A stretch of DNA of 64,000 nucleotides. Origin: Niabella ginsenosidivorans (lineage in GTDB: Bacteria > Bacteroidota > Bacteroidia > Chitinophagales > Chitinophagaceae). Location of the stretch: assembly GCF_001654455.1 (NCBI RefSeq), contig NZ_CP015772.1, positions 5,332,001 to 5,396,000 of the forward strand, given 5' to 3'. Below the pieces are notes generated by a model that had not been told where the DNA came from, did not search any database, and saw nothing but the letters and a program-made list of their open reading frames with translations. A program made the translations under genes and the position numbers. Of the stretch, positions 8,884-16,913 are shown piece after piece. Within the stretch, counting starts at the first letter, position 1. Each line of letters begins with the position of its first letter.

Positions 8884-9993
8884 CTAAATAGCTGCCTGTG
8901 GTGGTGGCGCGCTTCCCTGTACAATTTTTATATCACTCACGCTTTGTGCTGTAGTGATGTTTAATTGTGCCATTAACGAAAGTATGGCCAGGGTACTGCG
9001 CTCCCGCACCTTGTTAAATGTTGTAATATCCGGCCCGGTAAAATAATCACAGGCAATAACAATGGCATTGGCGGTAATATTATTTACAAACGCTGTATAG
9101 GCAATAATGTCTTCCTTTGTAAGGATCTCGCGGATACCGGTCAATAATTTTTCAACAACATCCGCAGGGGTTGATGATGAAATTTCCAGCTTCAGCGATG
9201 CTTTACGCTGCGTATAATCCGATTGATTGTCCAGCACACTATCTACCATTTGCTTATTGGGAACAGTGATATACGATTTGGCATCTGAACGGATACGGGT
9301 GCTGCGCAACCCTATTTTTTCAACCGTGCCGGACACATCATTTAATTTTACGGCATCGCCGGTGGCAAAAGGCCTGTCAAAAAAGATAATAAAGGAGGCG
9401 ATCAGATTTTCCAGGCTTTCTTTTAATGCCAGTGCTACCGCAGCGCCCACAATGCTCAGTCCTGTCACCAGCCCTTTAATATCATATTTAAAAGTATATT
9501 TCAGAATAAATAATCCGCCAATGATGCCTATAATAACCTTTATAAGATCTTTAAAAAAGAACACCAGCTGATGGTTGCCCGGTTCATGTGTCTGCAGGTA
9601 ATGCCCCTGGATCATCAGCATGATAAAATCAATGCTTTTGATGATCAGCCTGAAAAACGTAAAAATGACGAGGAAAGAACCAATCATTCCCAGTAGCTCC
9701 TGAAAGGAGACCCGGTAGATATTAAAATCCAGCTCATCCGGCAGTTTCAGCTTGTCCAGCGCACCAACCGTAACCAGCACTGCCAGGAACAAACCCAGTG
9801 GTTTTGCCACCAGCGCCAGGAACGTAGGCAGGTTGATGTTCTTATAGCGCAGCCGAACCAGCTTAAAGATCCCCTTTGCCACATACAACGCTATGTACTT
9901 CTTAAAAAGAAAAACCACAAGGATCGTGATACCAACGATCAGGTATGCCCTTACGGAATTATTAAAATAGACCTGGTTTAAAAACTCGCTCAT
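8884..9993 (-). CDS. MscS-family mechanosensitive channel
   Basis: A small-conductance mechanosensitive channel of about 369 residues, which opens under membrane tension and releases solutes during osmotic downshock. Four to five membrane segments lie in residues 10-190. The pore-lining helix and beta domain follow: AAVALALKESLENLIASF, then FFDRPFATGDAVKL, GTVEKIGLRSTRIRS and VPNKQMVD, all typical of MscS. The start at 9993 (MSEFLNQVYF) is preferred to one ten codons upstream. It follows the propeller-like gene on the same strand by about 57 bases. Confidence 0.93.
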   Translation of the reverse strand: MSEFLNQVYFNNSVRAYLIVGITILVVFLFKKYIALYVAKGIFKLVRLRYKNINLPTFLALVAKPLGLFLAVLVTVGALDKLKLPDELDFNIYRVSFQELLGMIGSFLVIFTFFRLIIKSIDFIMLMIQGHYLQTHEPGNHQLVFFFKDLIKVIIGIIGGLFILKYTFKYDIKGLVTGLSIVGAAVALALKESLENLIASFIIFFDRPFATGDAVKLNDVSGTVEKIGLRSTRIRSDAKSYITVPNKQMVDSVLDNQSDYTQRKASLKLEISSSTPADVVEKLLTGIREILTKEDIIAYTAFVNNITANAIVIACDYFTGPDITTFNKVRERSTLAILSLMAQLNITTAQSVSDIKIVQGSAPPPQAAI

Positions 9994-10050
9994 AGGATTC
10001 AAAAGTAAAAAATTTATGGTCATACAGGCGGCCCTGTGTTTTATTCCGGG

Positions 10051-10863
10051 CTAATGCTTATAGGAATACAGGGTGAGCCCTGCTGCATCAAGCACATAAA
10101 GCCGGCCATCCTCAAAAATATACCGGTTCTTGGTTTTGAGCATATCCGGTATGGGCCACTCATCATATTTCATGGAACTGAAGGTATACCTGTAAAACCG
10201 GCTGTCATCATTACCAAAAATATATTTATCAGTAATACGGAGGTGCTGCCAGTTGGTAATAGCCAGCTTTCCTTTATAGGTGCCATAGTAATCAAATGTA
10301 TAAATGCCCTGCGCCGGGTCATAAAGATAAACCAGCTGGTTACGGTCAATTATCTGCTTCGGGCTGATGGTTTCGCTAAAGAGTTGCCTGAAGTCGGGTG
10401 TTTTCAGCAGCACGCTTCCGTCATCATTGATCTTTTTAAGCATACTTTCCATATTGTCATACAGCCATATTTTACCATCATAAGAAAGGCCGATTGCCTG
10501 TACATTAAAAATGTTCTGCTTCCTGAGGTCGATCGTGTTTACCGGGCTTAGCAGGCGGTCCAGCATTACCACCGTGGCAAAGCTCTGATAGTAAATAAGC
10601 ACCCGTAAGGGGTTTGAAACATCCAGCAAGGTAGCTTCGCCCAGCTTTTTTACATTGTTGTACACGGCTACGGAATCGCCGGTTTCACTTAATTTTTTCA
10701 GTTGGTTGGTAGCGCTGACCAGGTAGATATTTTCCAGGTTATCCACCGCAACCGTTGTGTAATTGCCCGGAATGGTTTTCTGTTGCTGCACCACCAGCTG
10801 TGCCTGGGCTGCGGTTACCAGCAACAATTTTAAAGCAAGTAATATAAAAATACGCCGCTTCAT
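10051..10863 (-). CDS. Secreted propeller-like protein, function unknown
   Basis: A 270-residue protein with a signal peptide (residues 1-21, ending AAQAQ). The rest alternates short strands with repeated elements such as VAVDNLENIYLVS, IGLSYDGKIWLYD and LVYLYDPAQGIYTFD. This suggests a beta-propeller of NHL or six-bladed type. Its start overlaps the stop of the LpxH-like gene by an ATGA, so the two are translationally coupled. No enzymatic motif was seen. Confidence 0.75.
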   Translation of the reverse strand: MKRRIFILLALKLLLVTAAQAQLVVQQQKTIPGNYTTVAVDNLENIYLVSATNQLKKLSETGDSVAVYNNVKKLGEATLLDVSNPLRVLIYYQSFATVVMLDRLLSPVNTIDLRKQNIFNVQAIGLSYDGKIWLYDNMESMLKKINDDGSVLLKTPDFRQLFSETISPKQIIDRNQLVYLYDPAQGIYTFDYYGTYKGKLAITNWQHLRITDKYIFGNDDSRFYRYTFSSMKYDEWPIPDMLKTKNRYIFEDGRLYVLDAAGLTLYSYKH

Positions 10864-11648
10864 CCCCGTACTATTTTTTCGTTTCTGTTTAAGTAGGAAA
10901 GCAGCTGCACATCATTGCCATCAAAAACAGCATAGGTAAAGAAGGTGATCCAGTCCCCCAGGTTGATATAACGGCTGGTATCCGTAAGCCGGAAGTCGAT
11001 GGGCAGATGCCGGTGCCCGAAAATAAAAAAATCATAATGCCTCTTTTGCAGCTGCTCCCGGCAATAAGTGATCAGCCATTCCCTGTCTGCCCCCAGGAAG
11101 GTTTCCTCGGATGTGCCGGTTTTTGCGCGGCTTTTACGGCTCATGTAATTGGCCGTGCCCATACCCACCACAGGAGGCAATATGCCAAACAGCCACTGGC
11201 AAACCGGATTTCGGAATATTTTTTTCAATCGTTTATAGCCATGATCGCCCGGGCCAAGCCCGTCTCCATGACCTATAAGAAACTGTTTGCCGTTCCATTC
11301 AAATTCCTTTGGTTCGAAATAAACCGGCATGTTCAGCTCCTGCTGAAAATAATCCTTCATCCACATGTCATGATTGCCTACAAAAAAATGCAGTTGTATA
11401 CCGCTATCTGACAGTTCGGCCAGCTTACCTAAAATGCGCACGAACCCCCTGGGCACTACATGGCGGTACTCATACCAGAAATCAAACAGATCGCCTACAA
11501 TAAAGATTTCCTGTGCCTTATCTTTTATTTCATCCAGGAATTTTACCAGTAATTTTTCCCGCTGAAGGCTTGCCTCATAAGTGGGAACACCCAAATGAAA
11601 ATCAGAAAGAAAATAAATATTTTTACCTGCCTGCAAAATGAAGTTCAA
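10860..11648 (-). CDS. UDP-2,3-diacylglucosamine diphosphatase (LpxH-like metallophosphoesterase)
   Basis: A calcineurin-type metallophosphoesterase close to the LpxH group, which removes UMP from UDP-diacylglucosamine to give lipid X in lipid A synthesis. The metal-binding motifs appear in order: SDFHLG, GDLFDFWYE, GNHDMWM, GHGDGLGPGD and GHRHLP. The frame is open to 11777, but the residues before 11648 do not resemble the family. A TTG at 11648 (MNFILQAGKNIYFLSDFHLG) fits family N-termini, and a TACCTTTG promoter element lies just upstream. The true start is uncertain. The gene is followed by the propeller protein with an ATGA overlap. Confidence 0.85.
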   Translation of the reverse strand: MNFILQAGKNIYFLSDFHLGVPTYEASLQREKLLVKFLDEIKDKAQEIFIVGDLFDFWYEYRHVVPRGFVRILGKLAELSDSGIQLHFFVGNHDMWMKDYFQQELNMPVYFEPKEFEWNGKQFLIGHGDGLGPGDHGYKRLKKIFRNPVCQWLFGILPPVVGMGTANYMSRKSRAKTGTSEETFLGADREWLITYCREQLQKRHYDFFIFGHRHLPIDFRLTDTSRYINLGDWITFFTYAVFDGNDVQLLSYLNRNEKIVRG

Positions 11649-11655
11649 ATTTGAG

Positions 11656-11663
11656 CAAAGGTA
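11656..11663 (-). promoter_or_regulatory. -7 promoter element TACCTTTG
   Basis: The minus strand reads TACCTTTG, an exact match to the Bacteroidota -7 consensus TAnnTTTG. It ends 8 bases before the proposed TTG start of the LpxH-like gene, which would make the mRNA nearly leaderless. Confidence 0.45.
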
Positions 11664-11925
11664 GAAGAAATCAGGTATTTTATTAACTGGCGTATGCACC
11701 ATGTGTATTTCAAAATGCTGTATGTGCTTTAAAATCCACCAGGGTTTTGTTATTTGCGTTGCAAAGCAGTAAGACAATCCGGTTTGTGTTTTGTTCCCGT
11801 GCCGCAGCTATTAATAGGGCAACATGGGGTTTGCTGTTTCTGAAAATTCCCCGGTTATGGAAGTTATTTTCCGGGTTTCGTAAATCAATTTTTAGATGCC
11901 GGGAGTAATTTCGCGCAAAAATTGA

Positions 11926-14337
11926 ATGGTAAAATATCTTTTAGCCGCGTTTTTGATCAGTTTAAGTAATTTTTTACAGGCACAGGATGCTACATTAAGA
12001 GGAACGATAACTACTGCAGATGGCAAGCCTGCTGAAGCCGTAACCGTTGTTTTGGAAGGAACATCGAAAGCCACTGCCGCCGGCAAAAAGGGAAATTATG
12101 AAATTAAAAATATTAAGCCCGGTTCTTATATTGTCCGGGTTTCTTTTGTAGGTGTAAATGAGCAGTCTCAACTTGTAGATTTTAAGGCGGGCGCTGTTGA
12201 GACCCTTGATTTTGTTTTAAAGGAAAACGAGCAACAGCTTCAGGAAGTAGTGATTGCCGCCAATAAAATGGGTACTAAAGGAGATGAGTTTGTAGCAAAA
12301 ATGCCGCTGAAAAACCTGGAAAACCCACAGGTGTATAGTGCTGTTTCAGCCGAAATAATGAAACAGCAGGTCATTAGTAATTATGATGACGCATTAAGGA
12401 ACGTTCCGGGTATTACAAGAGCCTGGGAATCGACAGGCAGGGGCGGTGATGGAGGGGCATATTTTTCGCTGAGAGGATTTGAGGCGCAACCGGCCCTGGT
12501 AAACGGTTTGCCTGCCCTGGTGAGCGGCAATTTAGACCCTGCAGATGTGGAAGAGATACAGGTAATAAAGGGGCCTTCCGGCACCTTATTCGGGGCCAGT
12601 TTTTACGGGTATGGAGGCATCATTAATACAATTACCAAAAAGCCGTTTTATCAGTTTGGCGGCGAGGCCAGTTACACTGTGGGCAGTTTTGGCCTGAACA
12701 GGCTGGCGGTTGATGTCAATACCCCCCTGAGCAAAACTAAAAAAATAGCGTTTCGTTTAAACGCCGCAGCACAGACCGAAAATAGTTTCCAGGATGCGGG
12801 CTTTAAAAAATCCTTTTTTATTGCCCCCGGTTTTGTTTACGAAGTCAATGATAAACTATCTTTTCATGTGCTGGCAGAACTACTGGAAGAAAAGAGGGCT
12901 GTGCCTCCCGTATTTTTTAATACCGACCGGGAAAGCCCAATGGATTTTAAAAATATTAAAGAGCTGAATTTAAACCCGGACCTGTCTTTTACCAACAATG
13001 ATCTGACGATAAGGAATCCCCGGAAGAACCTGCAGGCCCGGATGCTGTATAAATTTAATAGCCAATGGACCTCGCAAACCGTATTTTCCGCCGGGAATAT
13101 TAAATCAGATGGTATTTATACATATATATGGGGCGTGGATCCTGACAAGCCGGATGAAAGAAACTATTTTTATCAGTATTTCAACAACCAGGATTATAAT
13201 ACCAACACCGTCGATATCCAGCAAAATTTTAATGGCGATTTTAAAATAGGGCAACTCAGGAACCGGGTATTAATAGGACTGGATTATTTTAACAGGACGG
13301 AAAAAAATAACAGCTCCGGCTGGATCACCACCCGGCGGGTGAGCCCGCAGGGTGGCATATCAGACACTGACCCGTCCAACCCGGATGGTTTGAATAAGGA
13401 TGCCATAAAAGCAGCGCTTGCTGCAACGGAATACACCGATAGCAAATTAACCAAACGATCCTACAGTGCATATGCATCCGATGTGATCAATTTTACGCCG
13501 GCATTTTCAGCGATGTTGAGCTTACGGGCAGATTATTTTGATAATAAGGCGGGTGCTGCAACTGAAAGTTTTAATCAAATGACGTATTCCCCGAAATTCG
13601 GACTGGTTTACCAGCCGGTTTTGGATAAGGTATCCATTTTTGCCAACTATATGAATGCCTTTTTTAATGTCGGACCCGTTGATGTTTATGACAGTAGTAA
13701 TAATTATATCGGTTCAAAAGCGCTTAAACCGGAAAGGGCCAATCAAATAGAATTTGGGGTAAAAACCAATCTGTTTGAAGAGAAGCTGCAGGCAACGCTC
13801 TCCTTTTATAACACAAGGGTTGGAAACCGGGTTTATTCTACGGCTAACAATAACTCTGAGCAGGGTGGCAAAACCCAAAGCAGGGGTGTTGAGTTAGATG
13901 TTACCACTAACCCCGTACCGGGGTTAAACTTCATTGCTGGATTCAGCCATGGAAAAATCAAAGTGATCGAAGGAAATACCGCTACACCAACTGATTTTTA
14001 TAATGAGGTAGGCAGAAGCCCGGGCGGCCAGGGCCCGCAGACCCTTGCCAATTTGTGGGCTACCTATAAAATCATGGACGGAAAATTAAAGGATTTCGGG
14101 GTAAGTTTTGGAGGTAACTATGCCGGCGTTAACAAAGTCATTGACAACAGTGTAACCGGTGTTTTTGAGTTACCCGCCTATACTTTATTAAATGGGGGAT
14201 TATTTTATAATGGTAAAAAAATAAGAGTTACAGCTAATATAAACAATATAACCAATAAACAATATTATATCGGCTACTGGTCTGTAAATCCTCAAAAACG
14301 TAGAAACTTTGCTGCAAGTGTTGCATTTAAGTTTTAG
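11926..14337 (+). CDS. TonB-dependent siderophore receptor
   Basis: An 803-residue outer-membrane receptor for energised uptake, probably of ferric siderophores. A signal peptide covers residues 1-19, and a carboxypeptidase-regulatory-like beta-sandwich covers about 22-105 (LRGTITTADGKPAEAVTVVL). The plug domain follows at 125-245 (NVPGITRAWES, DVEEIQVIKGPSGTLFGA), and the 22-strand barrel ends in the aromatic FAASVAFKF. Unlike the two SusC proteins it has no STN domain and no SusD partner. It is a single-gene unit; no Fur box was recognised. Confidence 0.92.
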   Translation: MVKYLLAAFLISLSNFLQAQDATLRGTITTADGKPAEAVTVVLEGTSKATAAGKKGNYEIKNIKPGSYIVRVSFVGVNEQSQLVDFKAGAVETLDFVLKENEQQLQEVVIAANKMGTKGDEFVAKMPLKNLENPQVYSAVSAEIMKQQVISNYDDALRNVPGITRAWESTGRGGDGGAYFSLRGFEAQPALVNGLPALVSGNLDPADVEEIQVIKGPSGTLFGASFYGYGGIINTITKKPFYQFGGEASYTVGSFGLNRLAVDVNTPLSKTKKIAFRLNAAAQTENSFQDAGFKKSFFIAPGFVYEVNDKLSFHVLAELLEEKRAVPPVFFNTDRESPMDFKNIKELNLNPDLSFTNNDLTIRNPRKNLQARMLYKFNSQWTSQTVFSAGNIKSDGIYTYIWGVDPDKPDERNYFYQYFNNQDYNTNTVDIQQNFNGDFKIGQLRNRVLIGLDYFNRTEKNNSSGWITTRRVSPQGGISDTDPSNPDGLNKDAIKAALAATEYTDSKLTKRSYSAYASDVINFTPAFSAMLSLRADYFDNKAGAATESFNQMTYSPKFGLVYQPVLDKVSIFANYMNAFFNVGPVDVYDSSNNYIGSKALKPERANQIEFGVKTNLFEEKLQATLSFYNTRVGNRVYSTANNNSEQGGKTQSRGVELDVTTNPVPGLNFIAGFSHGKIKVIEGNTATPTDFYNEVGRSPGGQGPQTLANLWATYKIMDGKLKDFGVSFGGNYAGVNKVIDNSVTGVFELPAYTLLNGGLFYNGKKIRVTANINNITNKQYYIGYWSVNPQKRRNFAASVAFKF

Positions 14338-14486
14338 TGAACAATGGCTCTTTTAGTAAGCGCAGATCAGGGAAATACTGTTATATACCTGTGTAATAGC
14401 CCTTTGCAAGCAAACGGTTTGGCGGCCTGCCAGCATACCAGCTCTTTAAACTCCTATAATTTCCAACGGCTTTGCCGGAAGCCTGC

Positions 14487-14494
14487 TATATTTG
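14487..14494 (+). promoter_or_regulatory. -7 promoter element TATATTTG
   Basis: An exact TAnnTTTG octamer 43 bases upstream of the DUF3127 start. The same octamer precedes both ECF sigma genes and rpoN in this window. Confidence 0.6.
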
Positions 14495-14537
14495 TAGCAT
14501 AAATTTTGATTATTACTTAATAAGGAATTCAGTTATT

Positions 14538-14897
14538 ATGCAGTTAACAGCAACATTGGTTCAGATACTGCCCTTACAAAAGGGAACGGGAAGAAACGGA
14601 GAATGGAGAAAACAGGATATTATCGTAGAAACGCAGGCGCAATATCCTAAAAAAGTATGTATCTCTATATGGGGCGATAAAATAAACGAGAGTGTATTAA
14701 AAATAGGAAATCAGCTGAATATTTCCTTTGATGTTGAAAGCAGGGAATATAATGGTAGGTGGTATACGGATGTTAAGGCCTGGAAGGTAGAGTTGGCATC
14801 CGCCACAAACAACGGGGGCGCCAGCTATACAGATACCCCCCCACCCGATAATTATTCGGATCTGAATGAGGGTGGGGCAGATGATCTCCCTTTTTAA
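14538..14897 (+). CDS. DUF3127 protein, SSB-like OB-fold
   Basis: A 119-residue protein matching the DUF3127 family of Bacteroidota: VCISIWGDKI, IGNQLNISFDVESREYNGRWYTDV and AWKVE. The fold is expected to be an OB fold. The C-terminus is a flexible, proline- and asparagine-rich segment ending GGADDLPF. That closely resembles the acidic tip by which single-stranded DNA-binding proteins recruit partners. A role in DNA metabolism is plausible. The start at 14538 (MQLTATLVQ) is chosen over an upstream in-frame ATG at 14472, which lies before the promoter element. Confidence 0.85.
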   Translation: MQLTATLVQILPLQKGTGRNGEWRKQDIIVETQAQYPKKVCISIWGDKINESVLKIGNQLNISFDVESREYNGRWYTDVKAWKVELASATNNGGASYTDTPPPDNYSDLNEGGADDLPF

Positions 14898-15028
14898 GGA
14901 ATCTTTTGGTTCTTTCAATTATATGAAGTAACACAAAATGGAGGCGGTGAATCATTCTATAAACAATAAAAGTGTTTGCGTAATTTCCTGCCTGTGGCAG
15001 GTACCGGATAGATAAAGCCAATAAAAAT

Positions 15029-15748
15029 ATGCAGATGAAAAAACAGTTGACAGGCATTATAGGAATGGGAATTATTTTGGGAGGAATTATTGCAGGATGT
15101 AACGGCTGTAAGGGCAAAAATACATCCGGCAAAGGAGGTGAGGACGACACAACAGGAATTGACAGGAGCGAAAGGCATGATACATTAGTAACCCAGCCAC
15201 CTGCTGATTCCTTAAATACTTTTGTGATTACCCCGGCTAATAAGGATAGTGTATTGTCTGCCACAACAAAAGAAGTGCTGACCCTCTTTAAAAACAAGGA
15301 ATATGAAAAGCTGGACTCCTTTATCCATCCCGAAGAAGGCATCCGGTTTTCTCCTTACGGTACCGTGGATCCGAAAGACGATAAAAAATTCAGCAGGGAA
15401 GAATTTAAAGGCCTGATTACAACAGACAGGAACAAGAAAATAGAATGGGGGTCTTATGATGGAAGCGGCAACCCGATTTTATTAACCCCTGCAGAATACT
15501 TTGGCAGGTTTGTATACGATGGCAACTTTTTAAAACCACAGAAAGCCGGGGTGAATATACGGTTTGGGAAAGGCAACTCAATCAACAACCTGAAAACCGT
15601 TTATCCCGGTTCAGAATTTACAGAGAACTATTTAGACGGAACAAAAAAGAACGGTGGCATCGACTGGAGATCTGTACGGCTGGTGTACAAGCTCAAAAAC
15701 GGCCGGTACTACCTGGTAGGCATCATCCACGACCAGTGGACCATCTGA
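15029..15748 (+). CDS. Lipoprotein of unknown function
   Basis: A 239-residue protein with a lipoprotein signal (lipobox GIIAGC around residue 24) followed by a charged linker. The soluble part contains EVLTLFKNKEYEKLDSFIHP and a C-terminal RYYLVGIIHDQW, which recall NTF2-like or SnoaL-type folds. That resemblance is weak. Translation may start at 15029 or two codons later at 15035. It is likely anchored to a membrane and faces the periplasm or the surface. Confidence 0.72.
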   Translation: MQMKKQLTGIIGMGIILGGIIAGCNGCKGKNTSGKGGEDDTTGIDRSERHDTLVTQPPADSLNTFVITPANKDSVLSATTKEVLTLFKNKEYEKLDSFIHPEEGIRFSPYGTVDPKDDKKFSREEFKGLITTDRNKKIEWGSYDGSGNPILLTPAEYFGRFVYDGNFLKPQKAGVNIRFGKGNSINNLKTVYPGSEFTENYLDGTKKNGGIDWRSVRLVYKLKNGRYYLVGIIHDQWTI

Positions 15749-15919
15749 TAAGCGGATTTAAAAGAAACAATGCAAAGGTAGAAGCATTCAGTAAACCACT
15801 CTTTATAACAGAAACCGGATTTGTAAAAGAAGCAGTAAAACAGACCTTAAGATACTAAGTTACAGAGCGGTTAGCTTATAATTATAATATTGTACCTTTA
15901 AGTATTATGAACTGGTAAA
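15749..15919. other. Intergenic region before the toxin-antitoxin pair
   Basis: AT-rich region. TACCTTTA at about 15893-15900, one base off the -7 consensus, may be the promoter of the DUF433/DUF5615 pair. Confidence 0.35.
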
Positions 15920-16072
15920 ATGATTATTAAAAACACAAAGATTCCGGTTGAACTGGTCCTTGAAAAATTAGGTCACGGGTATTCTTTGGAAACACTTTTG
16001 GAAGCCTACCCCAATCTTACTACAGAGCAGATCCAGGCTTGTTTGCTTTTTGCTTCGGATAATGTAAAATAG
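15920..16072 (+). CDS. DUF433 protein, putative antitoxin (short form)
   Basis: A 50-residue open frame with the C-terminal signature of DUF433 antitoxin-like proteins: IPVELVLEKLGHGYSLETLL, EAYPNLTTEQIQACLLFAS. Family members are usually about 75 residues and carry a conserved N-terminal segment around a CxGKPxIxGTRIP motif. Here translation can begin only at the KNTKIP part, because a stop codon precedes it in frame. The gene stands 23 bases before the DUF5615 PIN-like gene, the classic order of this pair. It is too short for routine gene calling. Confidence 0.72.
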   Translation: MIIKNTKIPVELVLEKLGHGYSLETLLEAYPNLTTEQIQACLLFASDNVK

Positions 16073-16095
16073 GAGAAAATAGTTGCTGTTGCCTG

Positions 16096-16443
16096 ATGAA
16101 AGCACTATTCGTTGCAGATGAGCGTGTAGATTTCAGAATTGTAAAAGCGCTTCGTCTATATGGGGCTGAAGTTTTTGCTATTTGCGAAGAACAACCATCT
16201 ATAAATGATCAGGAAGTTTTACATATTGCAGTTTCTAAGAATGCGGTATTGATTACAGAAGATAAGGATTTTGGGGAATTGGTTTTTCGCCTGCGATTAC
16301 CGCACAAAGGGGTTATACTTGGGCGGATGAAAGATGTAAATTTCAAAATCGAAAACGTTGCAGCAGCAATTTATCAGAACTTTGAGCTATTACATAACAG
16401 GTTTTCGGTAATTAATGAACGAAGGCTTCGTATAAAAGAATGA
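16096..16443 (+). CDS. DUF5615 PIN-like protein, putative toxin
   Basis: A 115-residue PIN-like protein. It shows the family start FVADERVDFRIVKAL (usually ADEN), the central DQEVLHIAVSKNAVLITEDKDFGELVF with the conserved acidic residues, and the PHKGVILGR motif. PIN domains are Mg-dependent ribonucleases. With the DUF433 gene it forms a type II toxin-antitoxin-like module. The change of ADEN to ADER next to the first metal-binding Asp may reduce activity. Confidence 0.82.
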   Translation: MKALFVADERVDFRIVKALRLYGAEVFAICEEQPSINDQEVLHIAVSKNAVLITEDKDFGELVFRLRLPHKGVILGRMKDVNFKIENVAAAIYQNFELLHNRFSVINERRLRIKE

Positions 16444-16523
16444 ACTATAAACTGACGATGTAAGTTCTGTTTTTGCTTTAGCCTGTTTTATTTTGTATCC
16501 TTAAGCAAAAAGAATTTCAAGAT

Positions 16524-16904
16524 ATGTCTGTTATTAAGCTACCCTTACTGTTTGTAGGCTCAAAAGGAGAGAAACACCTGAATACGTTATTTGATAGTGG
16601 GGCAAATCTTTCTTGCATTGGGAAAGAGCGGTTACAGAAATTAGAAGATCCCATTAATCCGGGCCAGGTAAGACGATTATCAACAGCAAGTGAAGGGCAT
16701 TATATTGAAGTTAATGAAAGAGTTACGCTCGATTTTTATATAAACGACATATTGCTCTCTGATGAATTCCTGGTGGTGCCGGGCCTGAGTGAAGAAGCCA
16801 TTATTGGCGCCGCTACATTACAGAAATGGAGGATCAGACTGAACTTTGAGCACGATATAGTAGGAGAGGTAGACCCCAAAGTGGCTAAGCTACAATTGAT
16901 TTAA
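16524..16904 (+). CDS. Retropepsin-like aspartic protease domain protein
   Basis: A 126-residue protein that looks like one lobe of a retroviral-type aspartic protease. The catalytic motif is LFDSGANLSCI, with Asp24 and Ser in place of the usual Thr. The hydrophobic-hydrophobic-Gly motif is AIIGAATLQKWRIRLNFEHD near the C-terminus. There is no signal peptide, so a cytoplasmic homodimer is expected. The gene follows the PIN-like gene by 80 bases and is convergent with rpoN. Its substrate is unknown. Confidence 0.8.
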   Translation: MSVIKLPLLFVGSKGEKHLNTLFDSGANLSCIGKERLQKLEDPINPGQVRRLSTASEGHYIEVNERVTLDFYINDILLSDEFLVVPGLSEEAIIGAATLQKWRIRLNFEHDIVGEVDPKVAKLQLI

Positions 16905-16913
16905 ACCTGCTAC

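Noticed and set aside
11649-11777. Upstream extension of the LpxH-like gene to an ATG
   Set aside because: The residues do not fit the family, and a good promoter element lies inside the stretch.
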